Source: a virus. From it: 27,517 nucleotides of DNA. Within the stretch, counting starts at the first letter, position 1. Every line of letters begins with the position of its first letter. The notes beneath the pieces are model-generated. The model saw nothing but the letters and a program-made list of their open reading frames with translations. It had not been told where the DNA came from and ran no database searches. The stretch covers positions 1 through 27,517 of IMG/VR virus record IMGVR_UViG_3300043772_002033. One strand, 5' to 3'. The position numbers and the translations under genes were made by a program. Of this stretch, positions 18,708 to 27,347 are shown one piece after another.

Positions 18708-21119
18708 ATGGCGAAGATCAGCCAGAGGGAGCTCGACCTCGAGGGCGTCGAGCGGGGCAAGCGGAAGTACTACCGTCAGATCCGTCTTGCGATGGACAAG
18801 GGTCACGAATCGACAACCAACTGGGGGGCACGGATGACGCAGTCGGCCATCCTGCCGTACTCGGGGCTGCTGTCCGAGACGATGGAGAAGGACACCGGGA
18901 TCGGGGCTCGGCTCCTTGCGACTCTCGGGCTCGAGCCGACGGTCATCGCCATGATGGCGTTCCAGTCCCTCCTCGACGGATCCTCGAAGGGCAAGACGTT
19001 CACCCGGGCCTGCATCGAGGCCGCCCGTTCGGTTCAGCAGGAGGCCATCGTGAAGGCCCTCAAGGACACCGACAAGGACCGCTTCCTCCGGTTCAAGGAC
19101 TTCGTCGCCGGTCGCTCCGACTCGCGCAAGCTCCGGAACATCAAGGAGATGATGCAGAAGACGGTCCCGGAGCTGGTGGACCAGTTCGCTTGGAGCGACG
19201 AGGAGTGCCTCAAGGCCGGGTACGTCCTCGCCATGACTGCCATCGAGGCCACGGGGCTGCTTGAGCGCATCACCTTCAAGCGGTCCGCCCGGTCCTCCGT
19301 GTCCACCCTCGTCCTGACCAAGGACGCCTGGGACTACATCCACAAGGCGATGAGCCACGCGGAGATGCTTCACCCGATCAAGCTCCCGATGGTGGTCCCG
19401 CCCCGGAAGTGGGTGAACCCCGACGACGGCGGGTACGAGCAGGGCGTCGGGGACTGCCTCGTCCGGGGATCCACCAAGGTTGCCAAGGCATCCCACACGA
19501 AGGAGGCGATGCCCCTCGTCTACGAGTCGATCAACCTCATCCAGCACACCCCCTTCCGGGTGAACGCCGGGGTCCTCGCCGCCGCCCTCCAAGTGTTTGA
19601 GCGTCGGATCCCCATCGGTGACCTCGATGTCCACGACGAGCTTCCCATGCCGGTCGCGCCGCCGAGCCTGAAGACGGACTTCAAGCTCAGGACCGACGAG
19701 CAGATCCGGACCACCCGGCTCTACTTCCTCGATGCCTCCCGGGTCGCCGAGTACAACCGACGGATCAACTCCCGCCGCATCGGGGTGCTCCAGACGTTGA
19801 ACCTTGCCCGTCGATTCGCCGAGGAGAAGGACCTCCGGTTCTTCCACGCGGCTGCGCTCGACTTCCGGGGGCGGTTCTACTGTCAGGCCACGGGACTGTC
19901 CCACCAGGGCAGCGACCTTCAGCGGGGCCTCGTCGAGTTCGGCCTCGGGCACGTCATCCCGAAGCAGGGGGAGGCGATCCAGGCATGGCTCCGCCACGGG
20001 GCAACGGTGCTCGGCAAGAAGGGCACCCTCGAGGAACGGGCCAATGCCGCCGCCGCCTTGATCCGCTCGGGCGAGGCTGACGCGATTGCCCGGGACCCCG
20101 CCGGTACCGCCTCACTCTGGGGCAAGGCGGACGAACCCTTCTCGTACCTCGCGTGGTGCCTCGACGTGAAGAACGTCCGGGAGGGGAAGCCGTCTCACCT
20201 CATGGTCGCCGTGGACGGATCCTGCAACGGGATCCAGGTGCTCTCGCTGCTGCTCCGGGACGAGGTGGGTGCGGCGTCCGTGAACATCATCCCGAGCAAC
20301 AAGCCCTCGGACATCTACCAGGCCGTCGCCGACCGGACGATGGTTCGGATCGAGGAGGCGGTTCGCCGAGGGGAGACCTACGCGGCGGAGTGGAAGGCAC
20401 TCGGGGTATCCCGGGGCATGGTCAAGCGTCCCGTCATGTGCCTGCCCTACAGCATCACGCCCCGCTCCGCGATGATGTACCTCAAGGAGGCGTACACGGA
20501 GATGCACCGCGACGGCCCGTGGCCCGACCCGGCGCGTCCCTGCGGCTTCCTCATCCGGAAGGTGTGGCCGAGCATCGGGGAGATCGTCGTGAAGGGCAGC
20601 GAGTTCCTCGCGTGGGCCCGTGCCGCCGGCAGGATCATTACGTCCCACGGCATCCATCCCATGTGGGTGACCCCGGACGGGTTCACGGTTCAGCAGTCGT
20701 ACTACACCTACGACCCGAGCCGCGTCCGCACGACCCTCGGACGGGAGGCGCACATCTGGCAGATCCGCAACAAGACCGCCAAGATCAACCGCCGCAAGCA
20801 CATCTCCGGGCTCGTCCCAAACCTCGTCCATTCCCTCGACGCGACCGCAGCACGTGAGACGGCTCGGCGACTCCACGCGAAGAAGGTCCCGGACACGGCA
20901 TTCGTCCACGACTCGTACCTCGTCCACGCGGCGTTCCAGCCCGTCCTCGCGGCCGAGCTGCGCGAGGCGTGGGTGTCCACGTTCTCCGGCGATCCGCTCG
21001 GGGATTGGGTGAGGCAGATTGAGTCGCAGCTCCCGGTCGGCGTGAAGCTCCCGCCTCCGCCGGCATACGGGAACCTGGACATCGGCGTCATCAGGCAGAG
21101 CAAGTATTTCTTTTCGTGA
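18708..21119 (+). CDS. T7-type single-subunit DNA-directed RNA polymerase
   Basis: Protein of 803 residues from ATG 18708 (T7: 883). This start has AAGGA 8 nt upstream; the frame is open to a GTG at 18633, but that would begin inside the TGTGTCA array. Motif A is VDGSCNGIQVLS with D503; motif B has K573 in VKRPVMCLPYS; motif C is FVHDSYLVH with D735; PNLVHSLDATAARET matches the T7 PNFVHSQDGSH segment. It transcribes the phage genome independently of host polymerase. Its cognate promoter could not be identified with confidence in this window. The gene directly follows attP, so prophage insertion would place it at one prophage end. Confidence 0.95.
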   Translation: MAKISQRELDLEGVERGKRKYYRQIRLAMDKGHESTTNWGARMTQSAILPYSGLLSETMEKDTGIGARLLATLGLEPTVIAMMAFQSLLDGSSKGKTFTRACIEAARSVQQEAIVKALKDTDKDRFLRFKDFVAGRSDSRKLRNIKEMMQKTVPELVDQFAWSDEECLKAGYVLAMTAIEATGLLERITFKRSARSSVSTLVLTKDAWDYIHKAMSHAEMLHPIKLPMVVPPRKWVNPDDGGYEQGVGDCLVRGSTKVAKASHTKEAMPLVYESINLIQHTPFRVNAGVLAAALQVFERRIPIGDLDVHDELPMPVAPPSLKTDFKLRTDEQIRTTRLYFLDASRVAEYNRRINSRRIGVLQTLNLARRFAEEKDLRFFHAAALDFRGRFYCQATGLSHQGSDLQRGLVEFGLGHVIPKQGEAIQAWLRHGATVLGKKGTLEERANAAAALIRSGEADAIARDPAGTASLWGKADEPFSYLAWCLDVKNVREGKPSHLMVAVDGSCNGIQVLSLLLRDEVGAASVNIIPSNKPSDIYQAVADRTMVRIEEAVRRGETYAAEWKALGVSRGMVKRPVMCLPYSITPRSAMMYLKEAYTEMHRDGPWPDPARPCGFLIRKVWPSIGEIVVKGSEFLAWARAAGRIITSHGIHPMWVTPDGFTVQQSYYTYDPSRVRTTLGREAHIWQIRNKTAKINRRKHISGLVPNLVHSLDATAARETARRLHAKKVPDTAFVHDSYLVHAAFQPVLAAELREAWVSTFSGDPLGDWVRQIESQLPVGVKLPPPPAYGNLDIGVIRQSKYFFS

Positions 21120-21142
21120 ACAATGTAACGACTAGCATACTG

Positions 21143-21160
21143 TTCCCATTTCGATACAAT
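21143..21160 (+). promoter_or_regulatory. Possible promoter of the replication genes
   Basis: TTCCCA-N6-TACAAT (21143-21160), an arrangement also present at 10945-10962. No standard -35 is found 16-18 nt upstream of TACAAT. The Shine-Dalgarno AAGGAG (21168-21173) and ATG 21182 follow. Confidence 0.35.
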
Positions 21161-21181
21161 CAAGGACAAGGAGAACTACCG

Positions 21182-21811
21182 ATGAAGAAGGCGAACCAGA
21201 ACGTGACCAGTCCGGTCGGAACCCTCCAGTACCCCTCGCTGATTGAGCCGGATACCCGGTTCAACCCCGAGGGACTGTACAAGACCAACATCGTGATCCC
21301 CGCCGGGGAGGCCGCGGACGACTTCGAGGAGATCCTCGCGTCCGCCAAGAAGTCCGCGCTCGACAACTTCACGAAGGAGAGCGGCGGCAAGAAGGTCAAG
21401 GTCGCCGCATCGGAGCCCTTCGAGCGTGACGAGAGCGGCAACCTGGTCATCAAGGCCAAGCTCCCCGCCCGTGTCGAGACCAAGAGCGGCAAGTCGTGGA
21501 CTCAGCGTCCCGCGCTGTTCGACTCCCGCGGTCAGAAGATGCCCACCGACGGCATCCGCATCGGCAGCGGGACCCGTGCCCGAGTCGCCCTCGAGATCGC
21601 CCCCTACAACGTCCCGGCGACCGGCGCGGGAATCAGCCTCCGCCTCCGAGGCGTTCAGATCATCGAGCTCCGTGAGCCTTCCGCCGGCCGCGCCGAGGAC
21701 TTCGGCTTCGGTGCCGAGGAGACCGGCTTCGTCGCGGAGACGTTCGACAACTTCGAGGATGACCCGAAGCCCGTCGCAAAGGGCGACAAGAAGAAGGCGA
21801 CGGACTTCTGA
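21182..21811 (+). CDS. Single-stranded DNA-binding protein (T7 gp2.5-like)
   Basis: Protein of 209 residues from ATG 21182, chosen for AAGGAG 8 nt upstream; an open extension to 21116 overlaps the polymerase stop and the promoter. An OB-fold-like body (VTSPVGTLQYPSLIEPDT, LYKTNIVIPAGEA, ISLRLRGVQIIEL) ends in an acidic stretch (FDNFEDD) and a final Phe, as in gp2.5, whose terminal Phe is essential for contact with polymerase and helicase. A basic patch (KGDKKKATDF) between acidic stretch and end is unlike T7. It coats ssDNA and coordinates replication proteins. Confidence 0.85.
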   Translation: MKKANQNVTSPVGTLQYPSLIEPDTRFNPEGLYKTNIVIPAGEAADDFEEILASAKKSALDNFTKESGGKKVKVAASEPFERDESGNLVIKAKLPARVETKSGKSWTQRPALFDSRGQKMPTDGIRIGSGTRARVALEIAPYNVPATGAGISLRLRGVQIIELREPSAGRAEDFGFGAEETGFVAETFDNFEDDPKPVAKGDKKKATDF

Positions 21812-22170
21812 TGCCGAACAACCGCGAGAGAGGGAAGCGTGGCGAACGCGATGCCCGTGATGCCATACGGACCGTCCTCGGCGTTCGAGGCGCGTATAGG
21901 GCAGCGCAGTCGTCAGGCTCCCTCTCCGCGGATCTCGGCGGCACCGGCAACATCCACTTCGAGGTGAAGCTCCGCAAGGCGATCTCCGTCTACGACTTCA
22001 TCGAACAGGCGATCCGTGACTGCAAGGACAAGGTTCCCGCCGTGCTCATGCGGAGGGACCGGGGCGAGTGGCTGCTGATGCTCCGCCTCGACGACACCAT
22101 GAGGTTCATCAAGGAACTCCATGACATACAAGATCGTGAACAACCCGTCGCTGATCCCGAGCAGCGGTGA
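21811..22170 (+). CDS. PD-(D/E)XK nuclease, Holliday-junction-resolvase-like
   Basis: Protein of 119 residues. Conserved acidic positions E12 (KRGERDARD), D41 (SLSADLGG) and E51-x-K53 (IHFEVKLRK) fit the PD-(D/E)XK core; a Q/S-rich segment (AAQSSGS) before D41 is usual in resolvase-like members. The position after the ssDNA-binding protein gene matches T7 gene 3 (endonuclease I), which resolves branched DNA and breaks host DNA, but the sequence is not close to gp3. The ATG overlaps the previous stop (TGATG). Confidence 0.75.
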   Translation: MPNNRERGKRGERDARDAIRTVLGVRGAYRAAQSSGSLSADLGGTGNIHFEVKLRKAISVYDFIEQAIRDCKDKVPAVLMRRDRGEWLLMLRLDDTMRFIKELHDIQDREQPVADPEQR

Positions 22171-22366
22171 CAAGCCGACCTTCAAGGTGACCCCCGAGGG
22201 AGAGCTCGTGATCTCCTTCGGCGACTTCATGTTCACCCTGACCAAGGAGGAGGGGCTCCAGGTCGCCTCCTTCATCAACCGGCAGATCGGCGGGAGCCGC
22301 AGCCTGTTCGTCAACTGGCCTTTGAGTAAGCCTGCCGTGTCCAGTTGCTACGCCTTGGAGGCATGA
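22121..22366 (+). CDS. Hypothetical small protein
   Basis: Protein of 81 residues starting MTYKIVNNPSLIPSSGDKPT; beta-rich with VTPEGELVISFGDFMFTL, then a helix (KEEGLQVASFINRQIG). It overlaps the nuclease gene by 50 nt; AAGGAA lies before ATG 22121. No family recognised. The overlap is large for this genome, so the start is less certain than most. Confidence 0.5.
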   Translation: MTYKIVNNPSLIPSSGDKPTFKVTPEGELVISFGDFMFTLTKEEGLQVASFINRQIGGSRSLFVNWPLSKPAVSSCYALEA

Positions 22367-22367
22367 C

Positions 22368-22619
22368 ATGAGCATCAAGTTCGATGGGCAGGGACAGCTC
22401 ATCACGGTGTCCTTCTACATGAAGGAGGCGGATCACCCATACGACGCGGGGGTGACGATCCGGAAGACCAAGGCAGGACGCCCTGGCTCCGGATCGAAGG
22501 TGGAGGAGCGGTGGCTCCCCATCGAGCGCACCGATGCCGTGCATCTCCTCAAGCACATCGGCTGCACGGTGAACGCCGTGTGGGCCGTGGGTGACCGGGT
22601 TGCCGTGGTGATGCCGTGA
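22368..22619 (+). CDS. Hypothetical small protein
   Basis: Protein of 83 residues starting MSIKFDGQGQLITVSFYMKE. GGAGG sits 6 nt before ATG 22368. Its end overlaps the primase start by 4 nt (GTGA), suggesting coupled translation. Alternating strands and one helix (TDAVHLLKHIGC); no known domain. Confidence 0.6.
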   Translation: MSIKFDGQGQLITVSFYMKEADHPYDAGVTIRKTKAGRPGSGSKVEERWLPIERTDAVHLLKHIGCTVNAVWAVGDRVAVVMP

Positions 22620-24229
22620 GCGAGTCGGTGTTCGTCAGGCATGAGTCGTGCCCGTCGTGCGGGAGCAGGAACAACCTCGCCCGGTATTCGGACGGGCACG
22701 GGTGGTGCTTCGGTTGCCAGTACAGGGAACGAGGAACGGGCGATGACCTCGCCCATCCGCAGAAAGTAGGAAGGATCGAAGGAATGATCGAGGTTGAGTA
22801 CGCCGCGCTCGAGAAGCGTGGGCTGACGGAGGAGACGTGCCGTCTCTGGAACTACGGCATCGGGGAGCACCACGGCCAGCCGGTTCAGGTCGCCCTGTAC
22901 CGGGACGCATCCGGGGAGGCGGTGGCGCAGAAGGTGCGGACCGCCGACAAGCAGTTCAGGATCCTCGGGGATGCCTCGCGCATGGTGCTGTTCGGTCAGC
23001 ACCGCTTCTCGGGGCAGGGGCGCATGGTCGTCGTGACCGAGGGCGAGATCGACGCGATGAGCCTCAGCCAGGTGCAGGAGCACAAGTGGCCCGTCGTCAG
23101 CGTCCCGAACGGAGCGCAGTCTGCCCCGAAGGCCGTCGCCAAATCCCTCGACTGGCTTGAGGGATTCGACCGGGTGGTCTTCGCGTTCGACATGGACGAG
23201 CCCGGTCAGAAAGCGGCGAAGGAGTGCGCCCGTGTCCTGAGCCCCGGGAAGGCGTTCATCGCTAACCTCCCGCTCAAGGACGCCAACGACTGCATTCGAA
23301 ACGGCAAGGCCAAGGACCTGGTCAACGCCATGTGGAATGCCCCGGCATACCGCCCGGACGGCATCGTGGCCGCTCAGGACATCTGGGAGCGCATCGAGTC
23401 ATTCGACGCCTCGCCGGGGATCGCCTATCCCTGGAGTCCGCTGACCGGGATGCTGCACGGCATCCGGCCCGGTGAGCTCGTCACGGTGACCGCAGGCACG
23501 GGCGTCGGCAAGAGCCAGTTCTGCCGTGAGCTCGCCTACCACCTCATCAAGAGCGGTACCCCCGTCGGCTACATCGCCCTTGAGGAATCCGTAGCCCGTA
23601 CCGCCATCGGCCTGATGAGCCTCGAGGCGAACCGCCGGCTTCACCTCGGGGCGAACAAGGACGAGCTCAAGGACTCCTTCGACCGCGTATTCGGGTCGAA
23701 CCGCGTCTACCTGTACGACCACTTCGGCTCGACCGAGGGGCAGAACCTCCTCGACCGAATCCGCTACATGGGCAAGGGTCTCGGCTGCAAGGCCGTGTTC
23801 CTCGACCACATCTCCATCGCGGTGAGCGGACTGAACGACGGGCACGGGGACGAGCGCAGGATGCTCGACGCGCTGGTGACCAAGCTCCGCACCTTGGTCG
23901 AGGAGACGCAGATCACCCTGTTCATGGTCTGCCACCTCAAGCGCGTTGACGGTCGCAGCCATGAGGAGGGCGGCGAGGTGAGCCTGAGCCACCTCAGGTC
24001 GAGCCAGGGCATCGCGCAGCTGTCCGATGCGGTGATCGCTCTCGAGCGGAATCAGCAGGGAGAGAACAGGAACCAGACTCGGGTTCGCGTTCTGAAGTGC
24101 CGCTACACCGGCGAGACGGGACCGTGCCTCGCGCTCGAGTACGACAAGGAGACCGGGCGCATGAGCGAGTGCCCGATGTTCGATCCGGCGGACGGGTCGA
24201 AAGAAGAAGACGCAGAAATTCCTTTCTGA
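22616..24229 (+). CDS. Primase-helicase (T7 gp4-like)
   Basis: Protein of 537 residues (T7 gp4A: 566). Zinc finger C12-x2-C15 and C31-x2-C34; TOPRIM primase core with E142 (VTEGEIDAM) and D192/D194 (FAFDMDEPG); a linker; RecA-type helicase with Walker A GTGVGKSQ (K299) and Walker B VFLDHISI (D397). It synthesises RNA primers and unwinds DNA ahead of the polymerase. GTG start overlaps the preceding stop. M57 (ATG 22784) is preceded by GAAAGTAGGAAGG (22762-22774), so a shorter form lacking the zinc finger, like T7 gp4B, is likely. Confidence 0.93.
   Translation: MSESVFVRHESCPSCGSRNNLARYSDGHGWCFGCQYRERGTGDDLAHPQKVGRIEGMIEVEYAALEKRGLTEETCRLWNYGIGEHHGQPVQVALYRDASGEAVAQKVRTADKQFRILGDASRMVLFGQHRFSGQGRMVVVTEGEIDAMSLSQVQEHKWPVVSVPNGAQSAPKAVAKSLDWLEGFDRVVFAFDMDEPGQKAAKECARVLSPGKAFIANLPLKDANDCIRNGKAKDLVNAMWNAPAYRPDGIVAAQDIWERIESFDASPGIAYPWSPLTGMLHGIRPGELVTVTAGTGVGKSQFCRELAYHLIKSGTPVGYIALEESVARTAIGLMSLEANRRLHLGANKDELKDSFDRVFGSNRVYLYDHFGSTEGQNLLDRIRYMGKGLGCKAVFLDHISIAVSGLNDGHGDERRMLDALVTKLRTLVEETQITLFMVCHLKRVDGRSHEEGGEVSLSHLRSSQGIAQLSDAVIALERNQQGENRNQTRVRVLKCRYTGETGPCLALEYDKETGRMSECPMFDPADGSKEEDAEIPF
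22762..22786 (+). promoter_or_regulatory. Internal ribosome-binding site and start for a gp4B-like short helicase
   Basis: GAAAGTAGGAAGG (22762-22774) precedes an in-frame ATG at 22784 (codon 57), just after the zinc finger. The same 11-nt core GAAAGTAGGAA is the Shine-Dalgarno of the early gene at 15096. Confidence 0.5.
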
Positions 24230-24232
24230 CCG

Positions 24233-24260
24233 TTGCATGGGCAAGGGTCGTTTCTAGTAT
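24233..24260 (+). promoter_or_regulatory. Predicted promoter of the methyltransferase gene
   Basis: TTGCAT (24233-24238), a 16-nt spacer and TAGTAT (24255-24260). Predicted start near 24267. The leader begins with a hairpin TCGGAA-cga-TTCCGA (24270-24284) and includes the GATTCCGAAAACGA motif. The methyltransferase can thus be expressed apart from the replication operon. Confidence 0.5.
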
Positions 24261-24303
24261 GTCACGAAGTCGGAACGATTCCGAAAACGAGAAAGGCACA
24301 CGG

Positions 24304-25593
24304 ATGTCCAAGTGGAAGGTAGGAAGCCTGTTCGCGGGGGTCGGTGGATTCGACCTCGGCTTTGAGCAGACCGGGAAGTTTGAGACCGCCTGGATGTCCG
24401 AGTGGGACCGTCATGCGGAGGCCGTCCTCCGGCGTCGTTTCCCCAACGCGAAGCAACTCGGGGACATCACCAAGGTCGATCCCTCGCAGCTGGAGCCCGT
24501 CGATGTAGTCGTCGGCGGGTTCCCGTGCCAAGACCTCAGCGTTGCCGGGAAGAGGGCGGGGCTTGCCGGCGAAAGGAGCGGTCTGTTCCATGAGTTTGTT
24601 CGCATCGTCCGAGGGCTCCCCCGAAGGCCGTCCTTCGTGGTGGTCGAGAATGTCCCAGGAATGCTCTCAAGCCAGCAGGGGCGTGACTTCGCAGTCGTGC
24701 TCTCTGAAGTGGCCGAAGAGTGGGGTGCTGTTTCCGTCGCGTGGCGAGTGCTGGACAGTCAGTACTTCGGAGTGGCCCAGCGACGCCGCCGTGTGTTCCT
24801 TGTCCTCGATCTTGCAGGCGAACGCGCCCAAGAAGTACTGGCTCTCGGGGAAGGCAGCAGCCGGAATCCTCCGTCGCGCGTCCCGGCGGAACAAGAGTCT
24901 CCCCAAGCTGCTCGAGGATGCCCTGATGGCGGTCGTCCTTGCTTCAGCAGGCACGACCAATCCGGCACATGCCGCGAAGTCAGCGTAGCCCCGTGCCTGT
25001 CTGCCAAGGCCGACAACTGCTGCGACATCCCGATGGTCCTTGAGCAGCGTTCGTACGCCTGGAACAACAACTCGACCGGACCGCTGGAGACCGACGTGGT
25101 TCCGCTGCGGTCGTCTCAGGGGACCTCCGGATTCCATGAGATGAATCACCCGATGGTCGCGCAGACTTTCCGAAAGTCTGCGCGGGCTACCTCGGCGTCC
25201 GATGCCGAGACCTGGGTTGCGGACGAGTACGCGAACACCCTGAATACGTTCGATGTCAGCGAAGTCCGGGCAACGACGGTTGCGGTTGAGCCTTTGGTTT
25301 TGTCCTTCCCAAGCAACGCCGGGAACCGCATCCACAACGAGATTTCCGTGGACATTTCTTCTCCACTCAAGGTCGGGTCGTCAGTCGGGATCCCATCGCC
25401 ACCGCCGGTGGCGATGCGGTCAACCAACACGATTGTCCGGAGGCTGACGCCTGACGAGTGCTGCGTTCTCCAAGGGTTCCCGCCGGACTGGAACGACGGT
25501 CAGGCTGACTCCCATCGCTACAAGCAGATGGGTAATGCGGTGACCGTCACGGTCGCACGGTGGATCGCCGAACGCATGGCGAGGTTCCTGTGA
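24304..25593 (+). CDS. C5-cytosine DNA methyltransferase
   Basis: Protein of 429 residues from ATG 24304 (GAAAGG upstream). An in-frame ATG at 24259 overlaps the -10 box and is rejected. Motif I LFAGVGGFDLGFE binds AdoMet; motif IV GGFPCQDLS has the catalytic C75; motif VI is E115-N-V; motif VIII is QRRRR; a long target-recognition region (about 190-370) is followed by LTPDECCVLQGFPPDW (IX) and YKQMGNAVTVTVA (X). Complete Dcm-like enzyme with no restriction partner nearby, so it is probably an orphan that protects phage DNA from host restriction. Part of the recognition region is less GC-rich than the neighbours. Confidence 0.92.
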   Translation: MSKWKVGSLFAGVGGFDLGFEQTGKFETAWMSEWDRHAEAVLRRRFPNAKQLGDITKVDPSQLEPVDVVVGGFPCQDLSVAGKRAGLAGERSGLFHEFVRIVRGLPRRPSFVVVENVPGMLSSQQGRDFAVVLSEVAEEWGAVSVAWRVLDSQYFGVAQRRRRVFLVLDLAGERAQEVLALGEGSSRNPPSRVPAEQESPQAARGCPDGGRPCFSRHDQSGTCREVSVAPCLSAKADNCCDIPMVLEQRSYAWNNNSTGPLETDVVPLRSSQGTSGFHEMNHPMVAQTFRKSARATSASDAETWVADEYANTLNTFDVSEVRATTVAVEPLVLSFPSNAGNRIHNEISVDISSPLKVGSSVGIPSPPPVAMRSTNTIVRRLTPDECCVLQGFPPDWNDGQADSHRYKQMGNAVTVTVARWIAERMARFL

Positions 25594-27347
25594 ACCCCGT
25601 CATCCTCGACATCGAGACGGACGCCCTCGACGGCTACGCGAAGATCCACTCCATCGTGGTCCGCGATGCCGTGACCGCCAACGTGCTGTCATCGACGTAT
25701 GAGGGGATCGGCCACGGGGAGTCCCTCCGCATCCTGCGGCAGGCCCCGACGATCATCGGGCACAACCTCATCACCTTCGATCTTCCCGCGATGAAGCGGC
25801 TGGTCGGCTTTGTCCCCTCCGGCCAGGTCGTGGACACCCTCGTCCTCTCCCGCCTGTGCTACCCGGACATCCGCAACGACGACTACAAGCGTCCCGAGTT
25901 CCCCAAGGAGATGATCGGGAGCCACTCGCTCAAGGCGTGGGGATACCGGCTCGGGATCCACAAGGACGGGTTCGGGGAGACCGCTGACTGGTCTCGGTGG
26001 TCTGAGGAGATGCAGGACTACTGTGAGCAGGACACGGAGGTCACGCGCAAGCTGTGGCACCACCTCGTCCAGCAGGGGATCTCGGATCGCGCCTGGGCTC
26101 TCGAGCACACGGTCGCGGGAATCTGCCGTGACATCGAGGTCGCCGGATGGACGTTCGACATGGGGGGCGCGGAGCGTCTCACGGCGCAACTCCTGACGAA
26201 GCGGCTCGAGCTCAAGGAGCGACTTGTCCAGGTCTTCCCGCCCAAGAAGGAAGTCCTCAAGACAAAGACCAAGACGATCCCGTTCAACCCGGGAAGCCGC
26301 CTCGACATCGCCCGTGGCCTGAACGAGCTCTACGGCTGGCGTCCCTCCCTCGTCACTCCCTCGGGTCAGCCGAGGATCGACGAGGAGATCCTCTCGGAGC
26401 TGAAGTACCCGGAGGCGGAGCTCCTCACGGAGTACCTCCTGGTGGTCAAGCGTCTCGGTCAGGTTGCCGAGGGCGAGGAGGCGTGGATCAAGCTTGCCAA
26501 GTGCGGCAAGATCCACGGCCGCATCAACCCGGGCGGGACGATCACGGGCAGGGCATCCCACGCCCGACCCAACATGGCACAGGTTCCTGCCTCGCGCAGC
26601 CCATACGGCAAGGAGTGCCGGAGCCTGTTCCGCCCCCGGTCGGGGTGGTCGCTGGTCGGTGCGGACGCATCCGGGCTCGAGCTGCGGTGCCTGTCCCACT
26701 ACCTGACCTCGTATGACGGCGGCTCCTACGGCAAGGCCGTGGTGAGCGGGGACGTGCATTGGGAGAACGCCATCGCGTTCGGGCTCGTTCCGTCCGGGAC
26801 GAAGCGCAACAAGCACGACTCCGGGCATGAGTCCCGACGCAACCAGAGCAAGACCCTGATCTACGCCATGATCTACGGTGCCGGCGACATGAAGCTCGGC
26901 AGCGTGGTCGAGGGGGATGCCAAGGACGGCAAGCGTCTCCGGGCATCGTTCGAGAAGAAGGTCCCCGCCTACAAGATGCTCAAGGAGGCGGTGGTCTCGG
27001 CATCCAAGCGGGGGTACCTGGTCGGCCTCGACGGCCGCCGTCTCCCGATCCGTTCACAGCACTCAGCCCTGAACACCCTGCTCCAGTCTGCGGGAGCCGT
27101 GGTGATGAAGGTTGCCCTCGTCGGCTTCGTCGAGGGGATGGCCCTGGACGGCCTTGAGTGGGGCAAGGACTACGCAGTCATCGGGTGGATCCATGATGAA
27201 TTCCAGATCGAGTGCAGGCCGGGACTGGAGGAGCGTGTTGGACACGGTGCGGTCGCCGCAATCACCGCGGCAGGATCGTCCCTCGGATTCCGATGCCCCC
27301 TCGACGGAGAGTTCCGTTCCGGGTCTACATGGGCCGAGACACATTGA
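25590..27347 (+). CDS. DNA polymerase, family A with 3'-5' exonuclease (T7 gp5-like)
   Basis: Protein of 585 residues from GTG 25590, overlapping the methyltransferase stop (GTGA); an earlier ATG at 25560 is less likely. Exonuclease motif I VILDIETDAL (D7, E9), motif II IGHNLITFDLP, motif III YCEQDTEVTRKLW. Polymerase motif A GADASGLELRCLSHYL (D359), motif B SKTLIYAMIYGAG (K421, Y425) and motif C GWIHDEFQIEC (D536). It is about 120 residues shorter than T7 gp5 and a thioredoxin-binding insert is not apparent, so processivity may rely on something else. A LAGLIDADG gene begins at or inside its 3' end. Confidence 0.95.
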   Translation: MNPVILDIETDALDGYAKIHSIVVRDAVTANVLSSTYEGIGHGESLRILRQAPTIIGHNLITFDLPAMKRLVGFVPSGQVVDTLVLSRLCYPDIRNDDYKRPEFPKEMIGSHSLKAWGYRLGIHKDGFGETADWSRWSEEMQDYCEQDTEVTRKLWHHLVQQGISDRAWALEHTVAGICRDIEVAGWTFDMGGAERLTAQLLTKRLELKERLVQVFPPKKEVLKTKTKTIPFNPGSRLDIARGLNELYGWRPSLVTPSGQPRIDEEILSELKYPEAELLTEYLLVVKRLGQVAEGEEAWIKLAKCGKIHGRINPGGTITGRASHARPNMAQVPASRSPYGKECRSLFRPRSGWSLVGADASGLELRCLSHYLTSYDGGSYGKAVVSGDVHWENAIAFGLVPSGTKRNKHDSGHESRRNQSKTLIYAMIYGAGDMKLGSVVEGDAKDGKRLRASFEKKVPAYKMLKEAVVSASKRGYLVGLDGRRLPIRSQHSALNTLLQSAGAVVMKVALVGFVEGMALDGLEWGKDYAVIGWIHDEFQIECRPGLEERVGHGAVAAITAAGSSLGFRCPLDGEFRSGSTWAETH

